In this document: one piece after another, positions 17,990 through 29,142 of the stretch | How the letters are laid out: every line of letters begins with the position of its first letter | How positions within the stretch are numbered: the stretch's first letter is position 1 | Assembly (NCBI RefSeq): GCF_900102215.1 | Contig: NZ_FNBG01000008.1 | Location: 1,554-65,553 of the forward strand | Direction: 5' to 3' | From: Fontibacillus panacisegetis | GTDB taxonomy: Bacteria > Bacillota > Bacilli > Paenibacillales > Paenibacillaceae | Length of the DNA stretch: 64,000 nucleotides | Translations under genes and position numbers: made by a program | Notes under the pieces: model-generated | Database searches by the model: none | What the model was told of the DNA's origin: nothing | The model's input: the letters and a program-made list of their open reading frames with translations, nothing else

Positions 17990-18520
17990 TCAGGCTTTCT
18001 CCTCAGGAGAACGACGTCTTGTGATGATCTCCAATTCCCGCCGGAGCGGCACATAAACGATGAGTGCAAAAATAAATTGAATAAAAAGGTTGGGAATAAT
18101 ATGATTCATCAATGCCCATGTATAAGGTTGATGAGTAAGCTCAAATAATCGATATGTCCCGAACAATATGGAATCCAGAAGCATACTTCCAACCATGACG
18201 ACAATCATCATAAGCGGAAGCGGGGCCTGGCGCACGCGGAATATCAGACCCATCAAATAGCAGGATAAACCCATAGCAAAGGAGTAGGCTCCTATCAGTG
18301 CTCCATAGTAGACAACGTCTTGAAGTAATCCGAAGCATAATCCGAGAACAAGGCCAGTATGCCTGTTATCGTAAATCGAAATAAACAATATAGCCACGTA
18401 CACCAGATGAGGAAAAATTCGAGTCTGCCATGAACCCGGAACAAGCCAAGGTACTATGGCCCCCTCAACAACAAACAACAGAAACAGCTGCAGAATCAGG
18501 ATATATTTACGCTTCCTCAC
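17990..18520 (-). CDS. mreD: rod shape-determining protein MreD
   Basis: Small hydrophobic protein (176 aa) with about five transmembrane segments; part of the elongasome. Typical features include an early P-W-L-V-P stretch and the GLLQDVVYYGALIGAYSFAMGLSCYLMG segment. Its start overlaps the mreC stop by four bases. Confidence 0.9.
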   Translation of the reverse strand: MRKRKYILILQLFLLFVVEGAIVPWLVPGSWQTRIFPHLVYVAILFISIYDNRHTGLVLGLCFGLLQDVVYYGALIGAYSFAMGLSCYLMGLIFRVRQAPLPLMMIVVMVGSMLLDSILFGTYRLFELTHQPYTWALMNHIIPNLFIQFIFALIVYVPLRRELEIITRRRSPEEKA

Positions 18521-19395
18521 TCTTTTTCAGCCTCCGGAGTAAATACTACAAACAGCTCTTTCCAATCCGTAAAGGTAGCTGCCGGTTCAACGTATGCTGT
18601 ATAAGTCAGGCCGTATTCACCTACCTGAATGTCAGTCACCTTGCCAACGACAATACCACGCGGAAATACCCCGCCTACTCCCGAAGATATAATCGTATCA
18701 CCCTTAGCAATCGGAGTGGAATCTTCGATTCTGCTCATGAGAAACGTACCGCTTGTGCTGTCATATGATTCAATGACTCCAAACACGTCATTCTCCTTGC
18801 CCTGAACAGTAACGGCAATACCGTTGGAGTTAGGATCTCTGGCATCCATCGTAGTAGCCAACTTCACTGTTGAAGTAAAATTGCTGACACGACTGACCAC
18901 CCCTACTAATCCTAAATCCGACGAAACAGCCATTCCTTCTCTAACACCTTCTCGACTACCAATGTCAACTACAATTGTATTAGTGACCGGATCATTGTTT
19001 ACACTAACGACCTGGGCAATTTTCCAAATGTAATCATATTGTTTCTTCTGGGCTTCCGTAAAATCGAGCTTCTGTTGCAACCGTTTATTATCCTGTTCAA
19101 TCACATTAAATCTCGCTTTATCTCTAGTATAATGAGCCAAAGCAATCTTCAGCTCCTCATTCTCTTCCTGAAGCGCATGCAAATCTGAAATATCTTCAAA
19201 CAAGCCCCCTATATAAGCAGCGGGCTTGTAAAACACATATTGCACAAAGCCAACGGTATCCTTCACGAACTTCTCCGGCCAGGACAAGCCGGCCCTTGCT
19301 CCAAGAGTAACGCCCATAACCGCTATAAATAGAATAAGTCCAATAAGCAAAATAAACAGTCTTTTATTGCCAAGCAACTTAAACAGTTTAAGCAC
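18517..19395 (-). CDS. mreC: rod shape-determining protein MreC
   Basis: Membrane-anchored scaffold of the cell-elongation complex (292 aa). One N-terminal transmembrane helix (about 12-32) is followed by a coiled coil (about 65-105) and two beta-barrel domains (about 115-285) with VVSVNNDPVTNTIVVDIGSREGV and GMAVSSDLGLVGVV. It follows mreB after a 133-base gap that includes a weak hairpin. Confidence 0.95.
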   Translation of the reverse strand: MLKLFKLLGNKRLFILLIGLILFIAVMGVTLGARAGLSWPEKFVKDTVGFVQYVFYKPAAYIGGLFEDISDLHALQEENEELKIALAHYTRDKARFNVIEQDNKRLQQKLDFTEAQKKQYDYIWKIAQVVSVNNDPVTNTIVVDIGSREGVREGMAVSSDLGLVGVVSRVSNFTSTVKLATTMDARDPNSNGIAVTVQGKENDVFGVIESYDSTSGTFLMSRIEDSTPIAKGDTIISSGVGGVFPRGIVVGKVTDIQVGEYGLTYTAYVEPAATFTDWKELFVVFTPEAEKE

Positions 19396-19471
19396 CCTCC
19401 AACCTTACAATATTCTCCCTAATCCCGAAGAAGGGATCGCATACAATAAAACAATCCAAAAATAAGAGAAA

Positions 19472-19498
19472 ACGGTCGGCCGTCCTACAGGACGGCGC
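19472..19498 (-). terminator. weak hairpin between mreB and mreC
   Basis: Perfect 7-bp stem GCCGTCC/GGACGGC with a four-base loop, followed on the minus strand by a short T run. It may attenuate transcription from mreB into mreC rather than stop it. Confidence 0.45.
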
Positions 19499-19528
19499 CG
19501 CTTATCATCAAGGTTGTATTCTTATAGT

Positions 19529-20563
19529 TTAGCGTTTGGAACGAAGGGCAGAACTGCTTTTTGTTTTGAATAAATGAATGTTGTCTAACGCTCTACCTGT
19601 TCCGATAGCTACGCAATCAAGAGGATTTTCTGCAACAATTACAGGCATTCCTGTCTCACTAGCTAACAGCTTATCAAGATTACGAAGCAGCGCTCCACCA
19701 CCAGTCAATACGATTCCACGATCCATAATGTCTGCAGCCAATTCCGGTGGACATTTCTCAAGAGTAACTTTCACGGCATCAACGATTGCGCCTACTGTAT
19801 CGCTAAGTGCATCGGAAATTTCGTCAGATGTAATTGTGATTGTCTTAGGAAGACCTGATACAAGATCGCGGCCGCGAATTTCCATCGTTTCTACTTTTTC
19901 AAGAGCCAGAGCAGAACCTACGTCCATCTTTAACTGTTCTGCAGTTCTTTCACCAATCATTAAATTGTATTGTCGTTTGATATATTGAATGATTGATTCA
20001 TCCATTTCATCACCAGCAACACGTACAGATTTGCTCGTCACAATACCGCCAAGAGAAATAACAGCTACCTCTGTTGTACCTCCGCCGATATCTACGACCA
20101 TGCTGCCAGTTGGCTCCCATACCGGCAAATCTGCTCCAATTGCTGCTGCGAATGGCTCTTCAATTGTATAAGCTTCACGTGCACCAGCTTGTTTCGTTGC
20201 ATCCTCAACAGCTCTTTGTTCCACTGCCGTAATCCCTGAAGGTACACACACCATTACATTAGGATGACGTTGGAATAATGAACGCTGCTTCTGTGCCTGA
20301 CTAATAAAATATTTGATCATCGTGGCAGTCGTATCGAAATCAGCGATTACTCCATCCTTCATAGGACGAATCGCCCGAATGTTCCCAGGAGTTCTACCGA
20401 TCATTTTCTTGGCAGACTCACCAACTGCGACAATACCTTTAGTATCGGTGTTAATAGCTACTACTGAGGGCTCTCTTAGAATAATTCCCTTTCCGCGAGT
20501 GTAAACCAGAGTATTCGCCGTCCCTAAATCAATTCCTAAATCTTTCGTAAAGCCACCAAACAT
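19529..20563 (-). CDS. mreB: actin-like rod shape protein MreB
   Basis: Actin-family ATPase (344 aa) that forms membrane-bound filaments guiding wall synthesis. Phosphate-1 motif [14 protein letters not shown] near the N-terminus, GIGGTTEV-type phosphate-2 ([18 protein letters not shown]) and the adenosine motif [14 protein letters not shown] are clear. First gene of the mreBCD-minCD-rodA group. An inverted-repeat element lies directly upstream, between radC and mreB. Confidence 0.97.
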   Translation of the reverse strand: MFGGFTKDLGIDLGTANTLVYTRGKGIILREPSVVAINTDTKGIVAVGESAKKMIGRTPGNIRAIRPMKDGVIADFDTTATMIKYFISQAQKQRSLFQRHPNVMVCVPSGITAVEQRAVEDATKQAGAREAYTIEEPFAAAIGADLPVWEPTGSMVVDIGGGTTEVAVISLGGIVTSKSVRVAGDEMDESIIQYIKRQYNLMIGERTAEQLKMDVGSALALEKVETMEIRGRDLVSGLPKTITITSDEISDALSDTVGAIVDAVKVTLEKCPPELAADIMDRGIVLTGGGALLRNLDKLLASETGMPVIVAENPLDCVAIGTGRALDNIHLFKTKSSSALRSKR

Positions 20564-20608
20564 GCTGTAATCTCCCTTTCCATCTGTATCTAATCTATTA
20601 TATTAGAG

Positions 20609-20697
20609 GTTGTTCAAAAAGTCAGCTTTTGATCGCTAAGCAGACTAATGAAGCATAATCGACTTTGAATCACTGAAAACCCGACTTTTTGTACTCG
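20609..20697. repeat. imperfect inverted-repeat element upstream of mreB
   Basis: An 89-base intergenic element has arms of about 25 bases that share CAAAAAGTC and a TTTT block in inverted orientation, separated by about 40 bases. It resembles small dispersed intergenic repeats; no coding potential. Confidence 0.55.
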
Positions 20698-20702
20698 CAT
20701 TA

Positions 20703-21392
20703 TTACATCAAGCCTTGCTCCTTCAAGCTAACAAATTCCCCGTCTCCGATGACGATATGATCTAGCACATCGATACCAACAATTTCTCCAGCCTCGCACA
20801 GACGGTTCGTTATGAGAATATCCTCTGAACTTGGTGTCGGGTCTCCGCTGGGATGATTGTGGGCGCAGACGATAGAAGCACTGCAACACTTGATCGCCGC
20901 ACGAAACACTTCCCGTGGATGAACAATCGATGCGTTAAGGCTTCCAATAGAAAGCGTCTCCTGAGCAATGATATGATTTTTCGTATTCAAAAATAGACAC
21001 ACAAAATGTTCCTTTTGCAAATATCGAAGTTGTTCCATAACGATGTCCGCAGCATCACGAGGACTGCGAATAATTGGTGCCTCGGGCTGGCGTGACACTG
21101 TCAAACGTTGCCCAAGCTCGATTCCAGCCTTGATTTGTACCGCCTTGGCCGGACCGATTCCCCGCATCTTCGTTAATTCTTCAAGACTAAGGTCCATAAA
21201 CCCTCGAATTCCGCCAATTTCTCCAATCATGCGTTGAGCCATATGGATGGCGGATTCTTGATGAGTGCCTGTCCGAAGTAAAATGGCTAGCAGTTCAGCC
21301 TGACTGAGCACGCCTGCTCCATACTTCATCATTCGCTCTCTTGGTCTTTCCTCATTAGGAATGTCACGCAGCATATAGGTTGTTTTTCCCAT
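20703..21392 (-). CDS. radC: RadC/YsxA JAB domain protein
   Basis: 229 aa. An N-terminal helix-hairpin-helix region (about 25-100, KMRGIGPAKAVQIKAGIELG) is followed by an MPN/JAB metalloprotease-like domain with the metal motif CAHNHPSGDPTPSSED. Historically linked to DNA repair but its biochemical role is not settled. Located between maf and mreB, as in Bacillus. Confidence 0.95.
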   Translation of the reverse strand: MGKTTYMLRDIPNEERPRERMMKYGAGVLSQAELLAILLRTGTHQESAIHMAQRMIGEIGGIRGFMDLSLEELTKMRGIGPAKAVQIKAGIELGQRLTVSRQPEAPIIRSPRDAADIVMEQLRYLQKEHFVCLFLNTKNHIIAQETLSIGSLNASIVHPREVFRAAIKCCSASIVCAHNHPSGDPTPSSEDILITNRLCEAGEIVGIDVLDHIVIGDGEFVSLKEQGLM

Positions 21393-21492
21393 ACTTCATA
21401 CTCTCCCCCGAATGTTAATAAACATCTCGGAAGGATATGCTTTATCTCTTCCTAACGTATGACTTTATCATTTGGTTAACAAATCGCGTCTG

Positions 21493-22119
21493 TTACTTTT
21501 TTCCATTATCCAATATCCTGATACCGAAATGTTCAAGCATTTGAGCAAGCAATGATAATGGTAGTCCAACTACATTAAAATAACAACCTTGAATCCCGGT
21601 CACAAGTGTCGCACCAAGACCCTGTATAGCATATGCCCCGGCTTTATCAAGTCCTTCCCCGCTTCTAGCGTATGCAAGAACCTCTTCGTTCGATAAACTT
21701 CTCATCGTAACCTCAGTAGAGCGATAATCCACCAGCGTCTCCCCAGTATTACTGTCTATACAAGCTACTCCAGAATACACGGTATGACTTCTACCTTGAA
21801 GCGAAGAGATCATCGTGGCTGCCTCATCTTCATCACTTGGTTTGCCCAGCACTTCTCCATCCCTTACAACAATCGTATCACTGCCAACAATTACTCCATC
21901 TGGGCTACTGGAACCGGATGACTTCAAAGAGCTATAGACCGCTTCAGCTTTACGCTTGGCGAGTTCTGTCACAATTTGATCTGGACTCCAATTCTCGGGT
22001 GTGGTCTCATCAGCATGACTTGGTACGATATCGTACGGAATATTAAGGGAAGCTACAAGTTCCTTGCGTCGCGGCGAGGTCGAAGCCAGTATAACACGAC
22101 GTAATGATGGGGATGCCAA
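21493..22119 (-). CDS. maf: Maf nucleotide pyrophosphatase
   Basis: 208-aa Maf/YhdE family enzyme that hydrolyses (d)NTPs, preferring dTTP/UTP or modified nucleotides, and is linked to septum control. The N-terminal signature STSPRRKEL, the acidic catalytic motif GSDTIVV and the C-terminal GAYAIQGLGATLV are present. The start is a TTG with AAGGAG eight bases upstream. It precedes radC. Confidence 0.95.
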   Translation of the reverse strand: MASPSLRRVILASTSPRRKELVASLNIPYDIVPSHADETTPENWSPDQIVTELAKRKAEAVYSSLKSSGSSSPDGVIVGSDTIVVRDGEVLGKPSDEDEAATMISSLQGRSHTVYSGVACIDSNTGETLVDYRSTEVTMRSLSNEEVLAYARSGEGLDKAGAYAIQGLGATLVTGIQGCYFNVVGLPLSLLAQMLEHFGIRILDNGKK

Positions 22120-22237
22120 GTTAAAAACTCCTTTATAACTATTGTAATATTAGACGGTATAACAGCTTTACACTGTCATCCTCGCCATTTTTTGACACTT
22201 TATTATTATAAGGTTAATTCACCAGCAATACAAACAG

Positions 22238-22272
22238 AAAAAAGCAGGGGGAAATATTGCCATATCCCCCTG
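22238..22272 (-). terminator. terminator after SPOR-domain gene
   Basis: Minus-strand CAGGGGG/CCCCCTG stem with a 12-base AT-rich loop and a run of six T residues. Confidence 0.9.
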
Positions 22273-22306
22273 ATCATTATTTCCTCAAGGACCATTTTTC
22301 ACCGAA

Positions 22307-23395
22307 CTATTGAAGCATACTTTGCTGGGCCATAATATAGCGCATGATTTCGTTTTGAACTTCCCACAGCAAGGTTTTAGCACCTTTTTTGTTATACTCC
22401 CCCATCGCCTCAACCGCACTATTGATTGCCTTCTCCATCTCATTCGCATTAGTCTCCAAGGCTGATGATAAATGTCCTCGCACAGCCGCCGCACTCTCCG
22501 TCCATTGTTGATGACTCTCACCAAGCGTCTTAGTCTCGTCCGAACTCAGCATCTTGGGTTCCGATTCAACAAGGCGAGAAGCTGATGAAGCGCTTAACTG
22601 CTTAACAAGTTCAGCACTCTGCGTTAAGTATCGCTCCAAATGTGATTTGTCTCCATCATATTCTACATTAGCTGATGCAGGCAGCGAAATCTCATGTAAA
22701 ATGAGATGAACACCTGCCGACTTAAGCTGGCTGCTAAGCAGCTTGGCCTGTTCCCGATCCGTCGATACTCCTGCATAGACCCTTTTTGTATCCACAGTAT
22801 CTCTGGCAGCAGCAATACCGGAATCCTGCAGCTCCTTCTGAGCCAGCTCTACACCTTCAGCAGTACTGAATACCCCGTATTGTAAAAAGTGATAGGTTTG
22901 AACAGGTAAACGAACCTCAACCTTTGTCACTATTTCCTCCGCAGGCAGAAGAGCTGTTTCCTCCGAGATTTGCCCGATTACCGGGATATCCGCTGCTCCG
23001 CCTTCTGCCGACTGCTTGGATGTGCCGATTCCTGGAACAGGAAAGGTCACTTCCTGATTAAATAACGATAATACCACAAACCCGAACAGAGCCCCTGTCA
23101 CAATCGCGCCCGTTATTGAACCGGCGACTTTCCACCAGGAAGTACGAGGGGAGGTTACGGAATATGCCGGAACCATTGTTCCTCCGGTTTCAGTATAATC
23201 TGTAAAAGGATCTCCCCAATCCTGATTTTGTTCAACAACTCGGTAACTATTATTCCACAAGTCCTCATTATCGACATTAAATGCCTCTAGCGATGCTTCA
23301 TCTGTTATATAACGATCCTGATTGACAGGACCTTGTGATGAATTACTTTCACGTCCATGCTCATCAAATCGGAATGTCATTCTGCCCTTATTCAC
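22307..23395 (-). CDS. SPOR-domain membrane protein
   Basis: About 362-aa single-pass membrane protein. A charged N-terminus (RMTFRFDEHGRE) is followed by a transmembrane helix (WWKVAGSITGAIVTGALFGFVVLSLF, about residues 80-105) and an extracellular SPOR domain (about 160-235; YHFLQYGVFSTAEGVELAQKEL and AGVSTDREQAKLLSSQLKSAG). SPOR domains bind denuded glycan strands at division or spore septa. The C-terminal 120 residues are helical. I chose GTG 23395, about ten bases after AAGGAG; the ATG at 23434 has no good site. Its place between murC and maf suggests a role in septal wall remodelling or sporulation; the exact function is not known. Confidence 0.78.
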   Translation of the reverse strand: MNKGRMTFRFDEHGRESNSSQGPVNQDRYITDEASLEAFNVDNEDLWNNSYRVVEQNQDWGDPFTDYTETGGTMVPAYSVTSPRTSWWKVAGSITGAIVTGALFGFVVLSLFNQEVTFPVPGIGTSKQSAEGGAADIPVIGQISEETALLPAEEIVTKVEVRLPVQTYHFLQYGVFSTAEGVELAQKELQDSGIAAARDTVDTKRVYAGVSTDREQAKLLSSQLKSAGVHLILHEISLPASANVEYDGDKSHLERYLTQSAELVKQLSASSASRLVESEPKMLSSDETKTLGESHQQWTESAAAVRGHLSSALETNANEMEKAINSAVEAMGEYNKKGAKTLLWEVQNEIMRYIMAQQSMLQ

Positions 23396-23502
23396 TCCAA
23401 GCACGCTCCTTGTCCATTCATCTACCATATCCATATGAATTTCAAAGAGCTTATATGCTAGCTATGCAATCCGTCCAACCAAAAATATTGTGTCATCAGA
23501 GT

Positions 23503-23553
23503 AAAAATAAAACGACCTGCTCATCGAATCTATCGATTCGTGAAAAGGCCGTC
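23503..23553 (-). terminator. terminator after murC
   Basis: Minus-strand outer stem GACGGCCT/AGGTCGTT (wobbles) with an inner GAATCGA/TAGATTC hairpin, followed by TTTTATTTTT. Confidence 0.75.
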
Positions 23554-23576
23554 TATATATTGCTTACTTCAGCTTC

Positions 23577-24953
23577 TTACTTCTTCAGCTTCTTAGCTAG
23601 CTCATATCCAACTTTCCAAATGTCACCGGCGCCCATAGTAAGCACCAGATCGCCAGGCTGAAGCCGATTCTGAAGTTCGCTTAGAACATCTTCCTTAGTC
23701 GGAAGATATCTTGCTCCCGCGTTGCTATTTTCCTTAATCAATTCTACCAGCTTCGAGGAATTAATTCCTTCAATCTGCTTCTCACCTGCTGGTGAATAGA
23801 TATCCGTAATAATAACTTCATCCGCTTCTCCAAAAGCACGACTAAATGCATCCAGCAAAAAGAACGTACGAGTATAGCGCTGCGGTTGAAATACGGCAAT
23901 AATCCGCTTGTCAGTCGCCTTGGCAGCAGTAATCGTAGCTTGAATTTCTGTAGGATGATGAGCATAGTCGTCAATGACAAGAATGTTGTTGCTCTCTCCG
24001 AGCACTTGGAACCGTCTCTTTGCACCATGGAATTGTTTGATTGCAGCCGTAATGTCCTTAAACGGAATTCCCGCTTCTAGACACACAATAATGGTTGCCA
24101 TCGCATTATAGACATTATGTCTGCCAGGTACTGAAAGCTCAACAGAACCTAGCTCCTCAGTTCCCCGTTTCATCGTAAAAGCTACACGGCGATCTCCAAG
24201 CGTAATTTGATGAGCCGAGTAATCACACTCGTTCTCAATACCATAAGTGATCACGCGACTGCTTAACTTAGTTAATAGCTCACGAATGTTATCGTCATCG
24301 CCACATACAACGGCTACCCCATCAGGCTTGATCTGGTTCAAAAATTGGACGTAAGCTTCTTTGAGCCGCCCAAATTCCCCGCCGTAATTTTCAAGATGGT
24401 CTGCTTCGATATTGGTTACAACACCTAATGAAGGATGGTACTGAAGGAAAGAACCGTCGCTTTCGTCCGCTTCCGCTACGACGCATTTTCCTTTCCCTGC
24501 CTTTGCATTCGTACCGATATCCATAATTTCGCCACCGATGATATATGTCGGATCGGTTCCACACTGCTCCATAACGAGAGCAATCATTGAAGACGTGGTA
24601 GTTTTCCCATGAGCTCCGGCCACAGCTACTCCGGTACGTTCATTCAGCAATCTTGCAAGCATCTGTGACCGATGCAAAATCGGAATACCTTGCTCCTCAG
24701 CTTCAACTCGCTCCACATTGTCCTTTGGCAATGCTGTAGAATACACGACTAAATCAGCACCATGTACTTGTTCCGCCGTATGACCGATATAAATTTTTGC
24801 TCCTTTTGCTGCAAGTTTCTCTGTAAGTTCTTGAGCTGCTACATCTGATCCAGTTACAGTATAGCCCATTTCAAGCATTACACGAGCTATTGCACTCATG
24901 CCATAGCCGCCTATGCCTATAAAGTGTACATGTTGTTCTGTCGTATTTAACAA
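23577..24953 (-). CDS. murC: UDP-N-acetylmuramate-L-alanine ligase
   Basis: Cytoplasmic Mur ligase (458 aa) adding L-Ala to UDP-MurNAc in peptidoglycan synthesis. N-terminal UDP-binding GIGGYGMS (13-20), ATP loop GAHGKTTT (113-120), catalytic ADESDGSFL and C-terminal [10 protein letters not shown] are all present. It follows folC by six bases in the folC-murC-SPOR unit. Confidence 0.97.
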   Translation of the reverse strand: MLNTTEQHVHFIGIGGYGMSAIARVMLEMGYTVTGSDVAAQELTEKLAAKGAKIYIGHTAEQVHGADLVVYSTALPKDNVERVEAEEQGIPILHRSQMLARLLNERTGVAVAGAHGKTTTSSMIALVMEQCGTDPTYIIGGEIMDIGTNAKAGKGKCVVAEADESDGSFLQYHPSLGVVTNIEADHLENYGGEFGRLKEAYVQFLNQIKPDGVAVVCGDDDNIRELLTKLSSRVITYGIENECDYSAHQITLGDRRVAFTMKRGTEELGSVELSVPGRHNVYNAMATIIVCLEAGIPFKDITAAIKQFHGAKRRFQVLGESNNILVIDDYAHHPTEIQATITAAKATDKRIIAVFQPQRYTRTFFLLDAFSRAFGEADEVIITDIYSPAGEKQIEGINSSKLVELIKENSNAGARYLPTKEDVLSELQNRLQPGDLVLTMGAGDIWKVGYELAKKLKK

Positions 24954-24959
24954 TTCATT

Positions 24960-26336
24960 TCACCAGCCTTTTTCAGAATCGGTTTGATGCAAAAGGGTCG
25001 CACGCACATCGGAAATCATGTACAAAGAACCTGCTACTACCCCAAGATCTTCCCGTTCCGTTCGCGACTGAAGCAGCGTTAGCGCCTTTTTCCAGTCGCG
25101 TTCTACAATAATTTCCAAATCTGTTTTCGCATATGCTTCTCTTAATTGTTCAACGAGGGCAAAGAGTGCCTCGGCATCCAGCTTCCTACGAAAATCAGGC
25201 TCGGTCAGAATCAGTGTATCCACTATAGGTAATATATGCTGCAAGTATGCACTATGATGCTTATTAGCAAGCATCCCCATCATCAAATTCAGCTTACGAT
25301 AGTGATATACCTCAGGGATTGTTTTCGCAATAGTTTCTGCCCCTTCAGGATTATGTGCACCATCCAGCACTATACGCGGCTCATCCGTCACTTTTTCAAG
25401 ACGTCCTGCCCAGAAGGTTGCACGGAATCCTGCCAGAACATGTTCGTCATCCAATACAAATGCCATGTACTGTCGCAGCACTTCGAGCACCATCATGACA
25501 CCTGCCGCATTTTTGCTTTGATGTTCTCCCAACATAGCTATATTAAATTCCAGCTCACGAAAAGGCCCACGGAATCGCACGCCTTGTCCATCTTCACTCA
25601 CCTGAGTTCGTTTAAAGGAAAACTGTTCTCCCAATAAGTATAGTGTGGAATTTTTCTCTATTGCGGTCTCTTTTAATATGGATATCGCCTCAGGCTGTTC
25701 TACACAGCTGACGACAGGAATTCCCGGTTTAATGATCCCCGCCTTTTCACTGGCGATTTGTTCGATAGTGTCACCAAGAACGTCCATATGATCATGCCCA
25801 ATATTCGTTATGAGAGATACGATCGGCGTTACAATATTGGTTACATCCATCCTTCCCCCAAGACCTGTCTCCCATACTACAACATCAGGATAACATTCCT
25901 CGGCAAAATAAAGAATGGCAAGCGCAGTGCTGACTTCAAACATCGTAGGAGAGCCTTGTTCACTCTCCGCCATCTCCTGTACCAAAGGAAATAAACGACC
26001 AGCAATTGAAAGCAGCGTATCTTCCGGAATATCCTGATCGTTGTACTGAAAGCGATTCGTAAATTTAGTGATATAAGGGGACGTATATGTCCCCACACTA
26101 TATCCGCACTCCATTAATGTTTGAGTCAAAAAGGCGCAGGAGGAGCCTTTACCGTTCGTCCCCGCGACATGAATAAATTTAAGTCTACGGTGCGGGTTGC
26201 CCAAACGTTCCATCAGAAGCTCGATCCGTTCCAGACCCGGACGTATTCCGAACGGAATCAATCCGTTTATCCAATCAACCGCCTCTTTATAATTGTGAAA
26301 CGGTATCTGATGATCCCCTTCAGTATAAGCCCTCAT
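24960..26336 (-). CDS. folC: folylpolyglutamate synthase / dihydrofolate synthase
   Basis: Mur-ligase-fold enzyme (458 aa) that adds glutamates to folates. ATP loop HVAGTNGKGSS at about 56-66, omega-loop motif GGRMDVTN and the DGAHNPEG motif are visible. The ATG at 26336 is six bases after AAGGTG and gives the expected N-terminus; an upstream ATG would overlap that site. It is 32 bases after valS, the Bacillus order. Confidence 0.95.
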   Translation of the reverse strand: MRAYTEGDHQIPFHNYKEAVDWINGLIPFGIRPGLERIELLMERLGNPHRRLKFIHVAGTNGKGSSCAFLTQTLMECGYSVGTYTSPYITKFTNRFQYNDQDIPEDTLLSIAGRLFPLVQEMAESEQGSPTMFEVSTALAILYFAEECYPDVVVWETGLGGRMDVTNIVTPIVSLITNIGHDHMDVLGDTIEQIASEKAGIIKPGIPVVSCVEQPEAISILKETAIEKNSTLYLLGEQFSFKRTQVSEDGQGVRFRGPFRELEFNIAMLGEHQSKNAAGVMMVLEVLRQYMAFVLDDEHVLAGFRATFWAGRLEKVTDEPRIVLDGAHNPEGAETIAKTIPEVYHYRKLNLMMGMLANKHHSAYLQHILPIVDTLILTEPDFRRKLDAEALFALVEQLREAYAKTDLEIIVERDWKKALTLLQSRTEREDLGVVAGSLYMISDVRATLLHQTDSEKGW

Positions 26337-26368
26337 GTAGTTCACCTTCATTTTGAATGTTAAATTAC

Positions 26369-29041
26369 TTATCTTTTGAGTTCTTCAATGCGAGTCAGTA
26401 CCTTGTCACGTTTATCAGCATAGTCAGCCATCTTGGCACGCTCTTCTTCAATTACTTTCGCAGGTGCTTTAGCGACAAAGCCCTCATTAGCCAATTTCTT
26501 CTCAACGCGCTCAACTTCCTTATTAAGGTGATCAAGCTCTTTTTCAAGTCTGGCAATTTCCTGGCTAATATCGATCAAACCGGAAAGGGGAAGATACAGC
26601 TCTGCCCCTGTTACTACTGCAGTCATCGCTTTATCAGGCACAGCAGCATCCAGAGACGCTTCGTATTCTGAAGTGTTACAGAAACGACGGATGTAATGAC
26701 CGTTGCGGTTCACAATGTCCAGCATATCTTCAGATCCTGGTTTTACGATCAATTCGATCTTTTTGCTCATCGGAACGTTCACTTCGGAACGGATATTGCG
26801 TACAGCTCGAATCACATCAATCAGCAGATTCATTTCCTGAACTGCATCTGGTGCTTCAAGTGCAGCATCGTACTGCGGCCATTCCGCCACAGTAATCGAT
26901 TCGCCACAATGCGGCAGATGCTGCCATATTTCCTCGGAAATAAACGGCATAAACGGATGGATCAGCCGCAGCGTGCGATCCAATACATATGCAAGCACAG
27001 ATCGGGTCTTGCGTTTGGATTCACTATTGTCACCATAGAGAGTTAACTTCGCGAATTCAATATACCAGTCGCATAGGTCATCCCAGATAAAGTTATACAG
27101 TAAACGTCCTGTTTCACCAAATTCGTAGGAATCGATCAGACGTGTAATATCGCGAGCTGTCTCATTGAATCGATGCAAGATCCAACGATCTGCAGTAGAC
27201 AAGTCTCCACTGATGTCGATGTCATCATAGGTTACACCTTCCAGATTCATTAATGCGAAGCGGGAAGCGTTCCATATTTTGTTAGCAAAGTTGCGTGCTT
27301 GCTCAACACGTTCCCAGCGGAAACGAAGGTCTTGCCCCGGTGTGCTGCTCGTAGAGATCATATAGCGCATGGCATCTGCACCATATTTTTCAATAACCTC
27401 TAGAGGGTCTACACCGTTACCGAGTGACTTGGACATTTTACGTCCTTCGCTATCGCGAACCAAGCCATGGATCAGAACATCCTTGAACGGAATTTGCTCG
27501 GTAAATTCAAGCGACTGGAAGATCATACGTGCTACCCAGAAGTAAATAATATCGTACCCTGTAACGAGTACATCTGTTGGGAAGAAACGTTTGAAGTCCT
27601 CACTGTCCTCATTTGGCCAGCCAAGGGTAGAGAACGGCCATAGAGCGGAGCTGAACCAGGTGTCGAGCACATCATTATCCTGTACAAGATCATCGCGTCC
27701 AAGCTTCGCTTTAGCTTCTTCCTCATTGCGAGCTACAACCATTTCTCCTGTGGATTCTGAGTACCAAGCCGGAATACGATGGCCCCACCACAATTGACGG
27801 GAAATACACCAGTCGCGTACATTTTCGATCCAATGCAAATATATTTTCTCGAATCGGTCAGGGACAAAGCTTACGCCCTTGCCTGTTTTTTGTGCTGCAA
27901 TTGCTGCCTCAGCGAGCGGCTTCATTTTTACGAACCATTGTGTAGAAAGGTAAGGTTCTACAACTGCCCCGCTACGTTCACTATGACCTACCTGGTGCAC
28001 ATGATCTTCAATTTTGATCAAAACACCCATATCCTGCATGTCTTTAACAATTTGCTTGCGACATTCACTGCGATCAAGTCCTTGATACTTACCGGCAGCC
28101 CCGTTCATTGTTCCGCTCTCATCCATTACAGTGATTTGCGGCAAATCATGACGAAGACCTACCTCAAAGTCATTCGGATCATGCGCTGGTGTAATTTTAA
28201 CCGCACCGCTGCCGAATTCCTTCTCTACATATTCATCGCCGATGATCGGAATTTCCCGTTCGATAATAGGCAGAATTAAAGTTTTGCCGATCAGATGGCT
28301 ATAACGCTCATCCTCTGGATGAACAGCTACAGCGGAATCACCAAGCATCGTTTCCGGACGTGTTGTCGCGACCGTAATATAACCACTGCCATCCTTGAGA
28401 GGATATTGCAAGTGATACAGATGGCCGTTAACTTCTTTATATTCAACCTCAATATCAGAGAGTGCTGTACGAGCAGCAGGGTCCCAGTTAATGATATACT
28501 TGCCGCGATAGATCAAGCCTTTTTCATACAGCTTTACAAACACTTCACGAACGGCATCGGACAGACCCTCGTCAAGTGTAAAACGTTCACGGGAATAGTC
28601 AAGTGAAAAGCCCATTTTAGCCCATTGCTCATGAATCGTTTCCGCGTATTGATCCTTCCATTCCCATACTTGTTCAAGAAATTTCTCGCGACCCAAATCA
28701 TAGCGGCTAACTCCCTGTTCACGCAGCTTTTGTTCTACCTTAGTTTGTGTAGCAATCCCTGCATGGTCTGTCCCAGGCAGCCATAATGCATCGTAACCCT
28801 GCATCCGCTTAGTCCGGACTAAAATATCCTGAAGTGTAAAATCAAGCGCATGGCCGATATGAAGCATACCGGTTACGTTAGGCGGTGGAATCACGATCGT
28901 ATACGGCTTTGCATCTGGTTTTTGCCCGGCTTTGAAAAAGCCGCCTTCCATCCAGTGACGGTACCATTTCTGTTCCGCCGACTTGGGATCATACGTTGTC
29001 GGCATTTCCGCTGAAGAATGTTGTCCTTGGTTTTCTGTCAT
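26369..29041 (-). CDS. valS: valyl-tRNA synthetase
   Basis: Class I aminoacyl-tRNA synthetase (890 aa) charging tRNA-Val. HIGH motif at 61-64 within [17 protein letters not shown], an editing domain in the middle, KMSKS in [15 protein letters not shown], an anticodon-binding domain, and a C-terminal coiled coil (about 820-890). I chose ATG 29041, which has GGAGG nine bases upstream; a TTG nine bases earlier overlaps that site. It is controlled by a T-box leader. Confidence 0.97.
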   Translation of the reverse strand: MTENQGQHSSAEMPTTYDPKSAEQKWYRHWMEGGFFKAGQKPDAKPYTIVIPPPNVTGMLHIGHALDFTLQDILVRTKRMQGYDALWLPGTDHAGIATQTKVEQKLREQGVSRYDLGREKFLEQVWEWKDQYAETIHEQWAKMGFSLDYSRERFTLDEGLSDAVREVFVKLYEKGLIYRGKYIINWDPAARTALSDIEVEYKEVNGHLYHLQYPLKDGSGYITVATTRPETMLGDSAVAVHPEDERYSHLIGKTLILPIIEREIPIIGDEYVEKEFGSGAVKITPAHDPNDFEVGLRHDLPQITVMDESGTMNGAAGKYQGLDRSECRKQIVKDMQDMGVLIKIEDHVHQVGHSERSGAVVEPYLSTQWFVKMKPLAEAAIAAQKTGKGVSFVPDRFEKIYLHWIENVRDWCISRQLWWGHRIPAWYSESTGEMVVARNEEEAKAKLGRDDLVQDNDVLDTWFSSALWPFSTLGWPNEDSEDFKRFFPTDVLVTGYDIIYFWVARMIFQSLEFTEQIPFKDVLIHGLVRDSEGRKMSKSLGNGVDPLEVIEKYGADAMRYMISTSSTPGQDLRFRWERVEQARNFANKIWNASRFALMNLEGVTYDDIDISGDLSTADRWILHRFNETARDITRLIDSYEFGETGRLLYNFIWDDLCDWYIEFAKLTLYGDNSESKRKTRSVLAYVLDRTLRLIHPFMPFISEEIWQHLPHCGESITVAEWPQYDAALEAPDAVQEMNLLIDVIRAVRNIRSEVNVPMSKKIELIVKPGSEDMLDIVNRNGHYIRRFCNTSEYEASLDAAVPDKAMTAVVTGAELYLPLSGLIDISQEIARLEKELDHLNKEVERVEKKLANEGFVAKAPAKVIEEERAKMADYADKRDKVLTRIEELKR

Positions 29042-29142
29042 TTGTGTCAACCTCCGTTACAAATAAGCATAGCCTTGGCGAAAATAGGCTAATCTCCCTA
29101 ATGGGCATGGCCTGCTTTTTCGTCTCAAGAGCGGTAAAAAAA

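Noticed and set aside
27779..28279. 166-aa plus-strand open frame
   Set aside because: Antisense shadow of valS.
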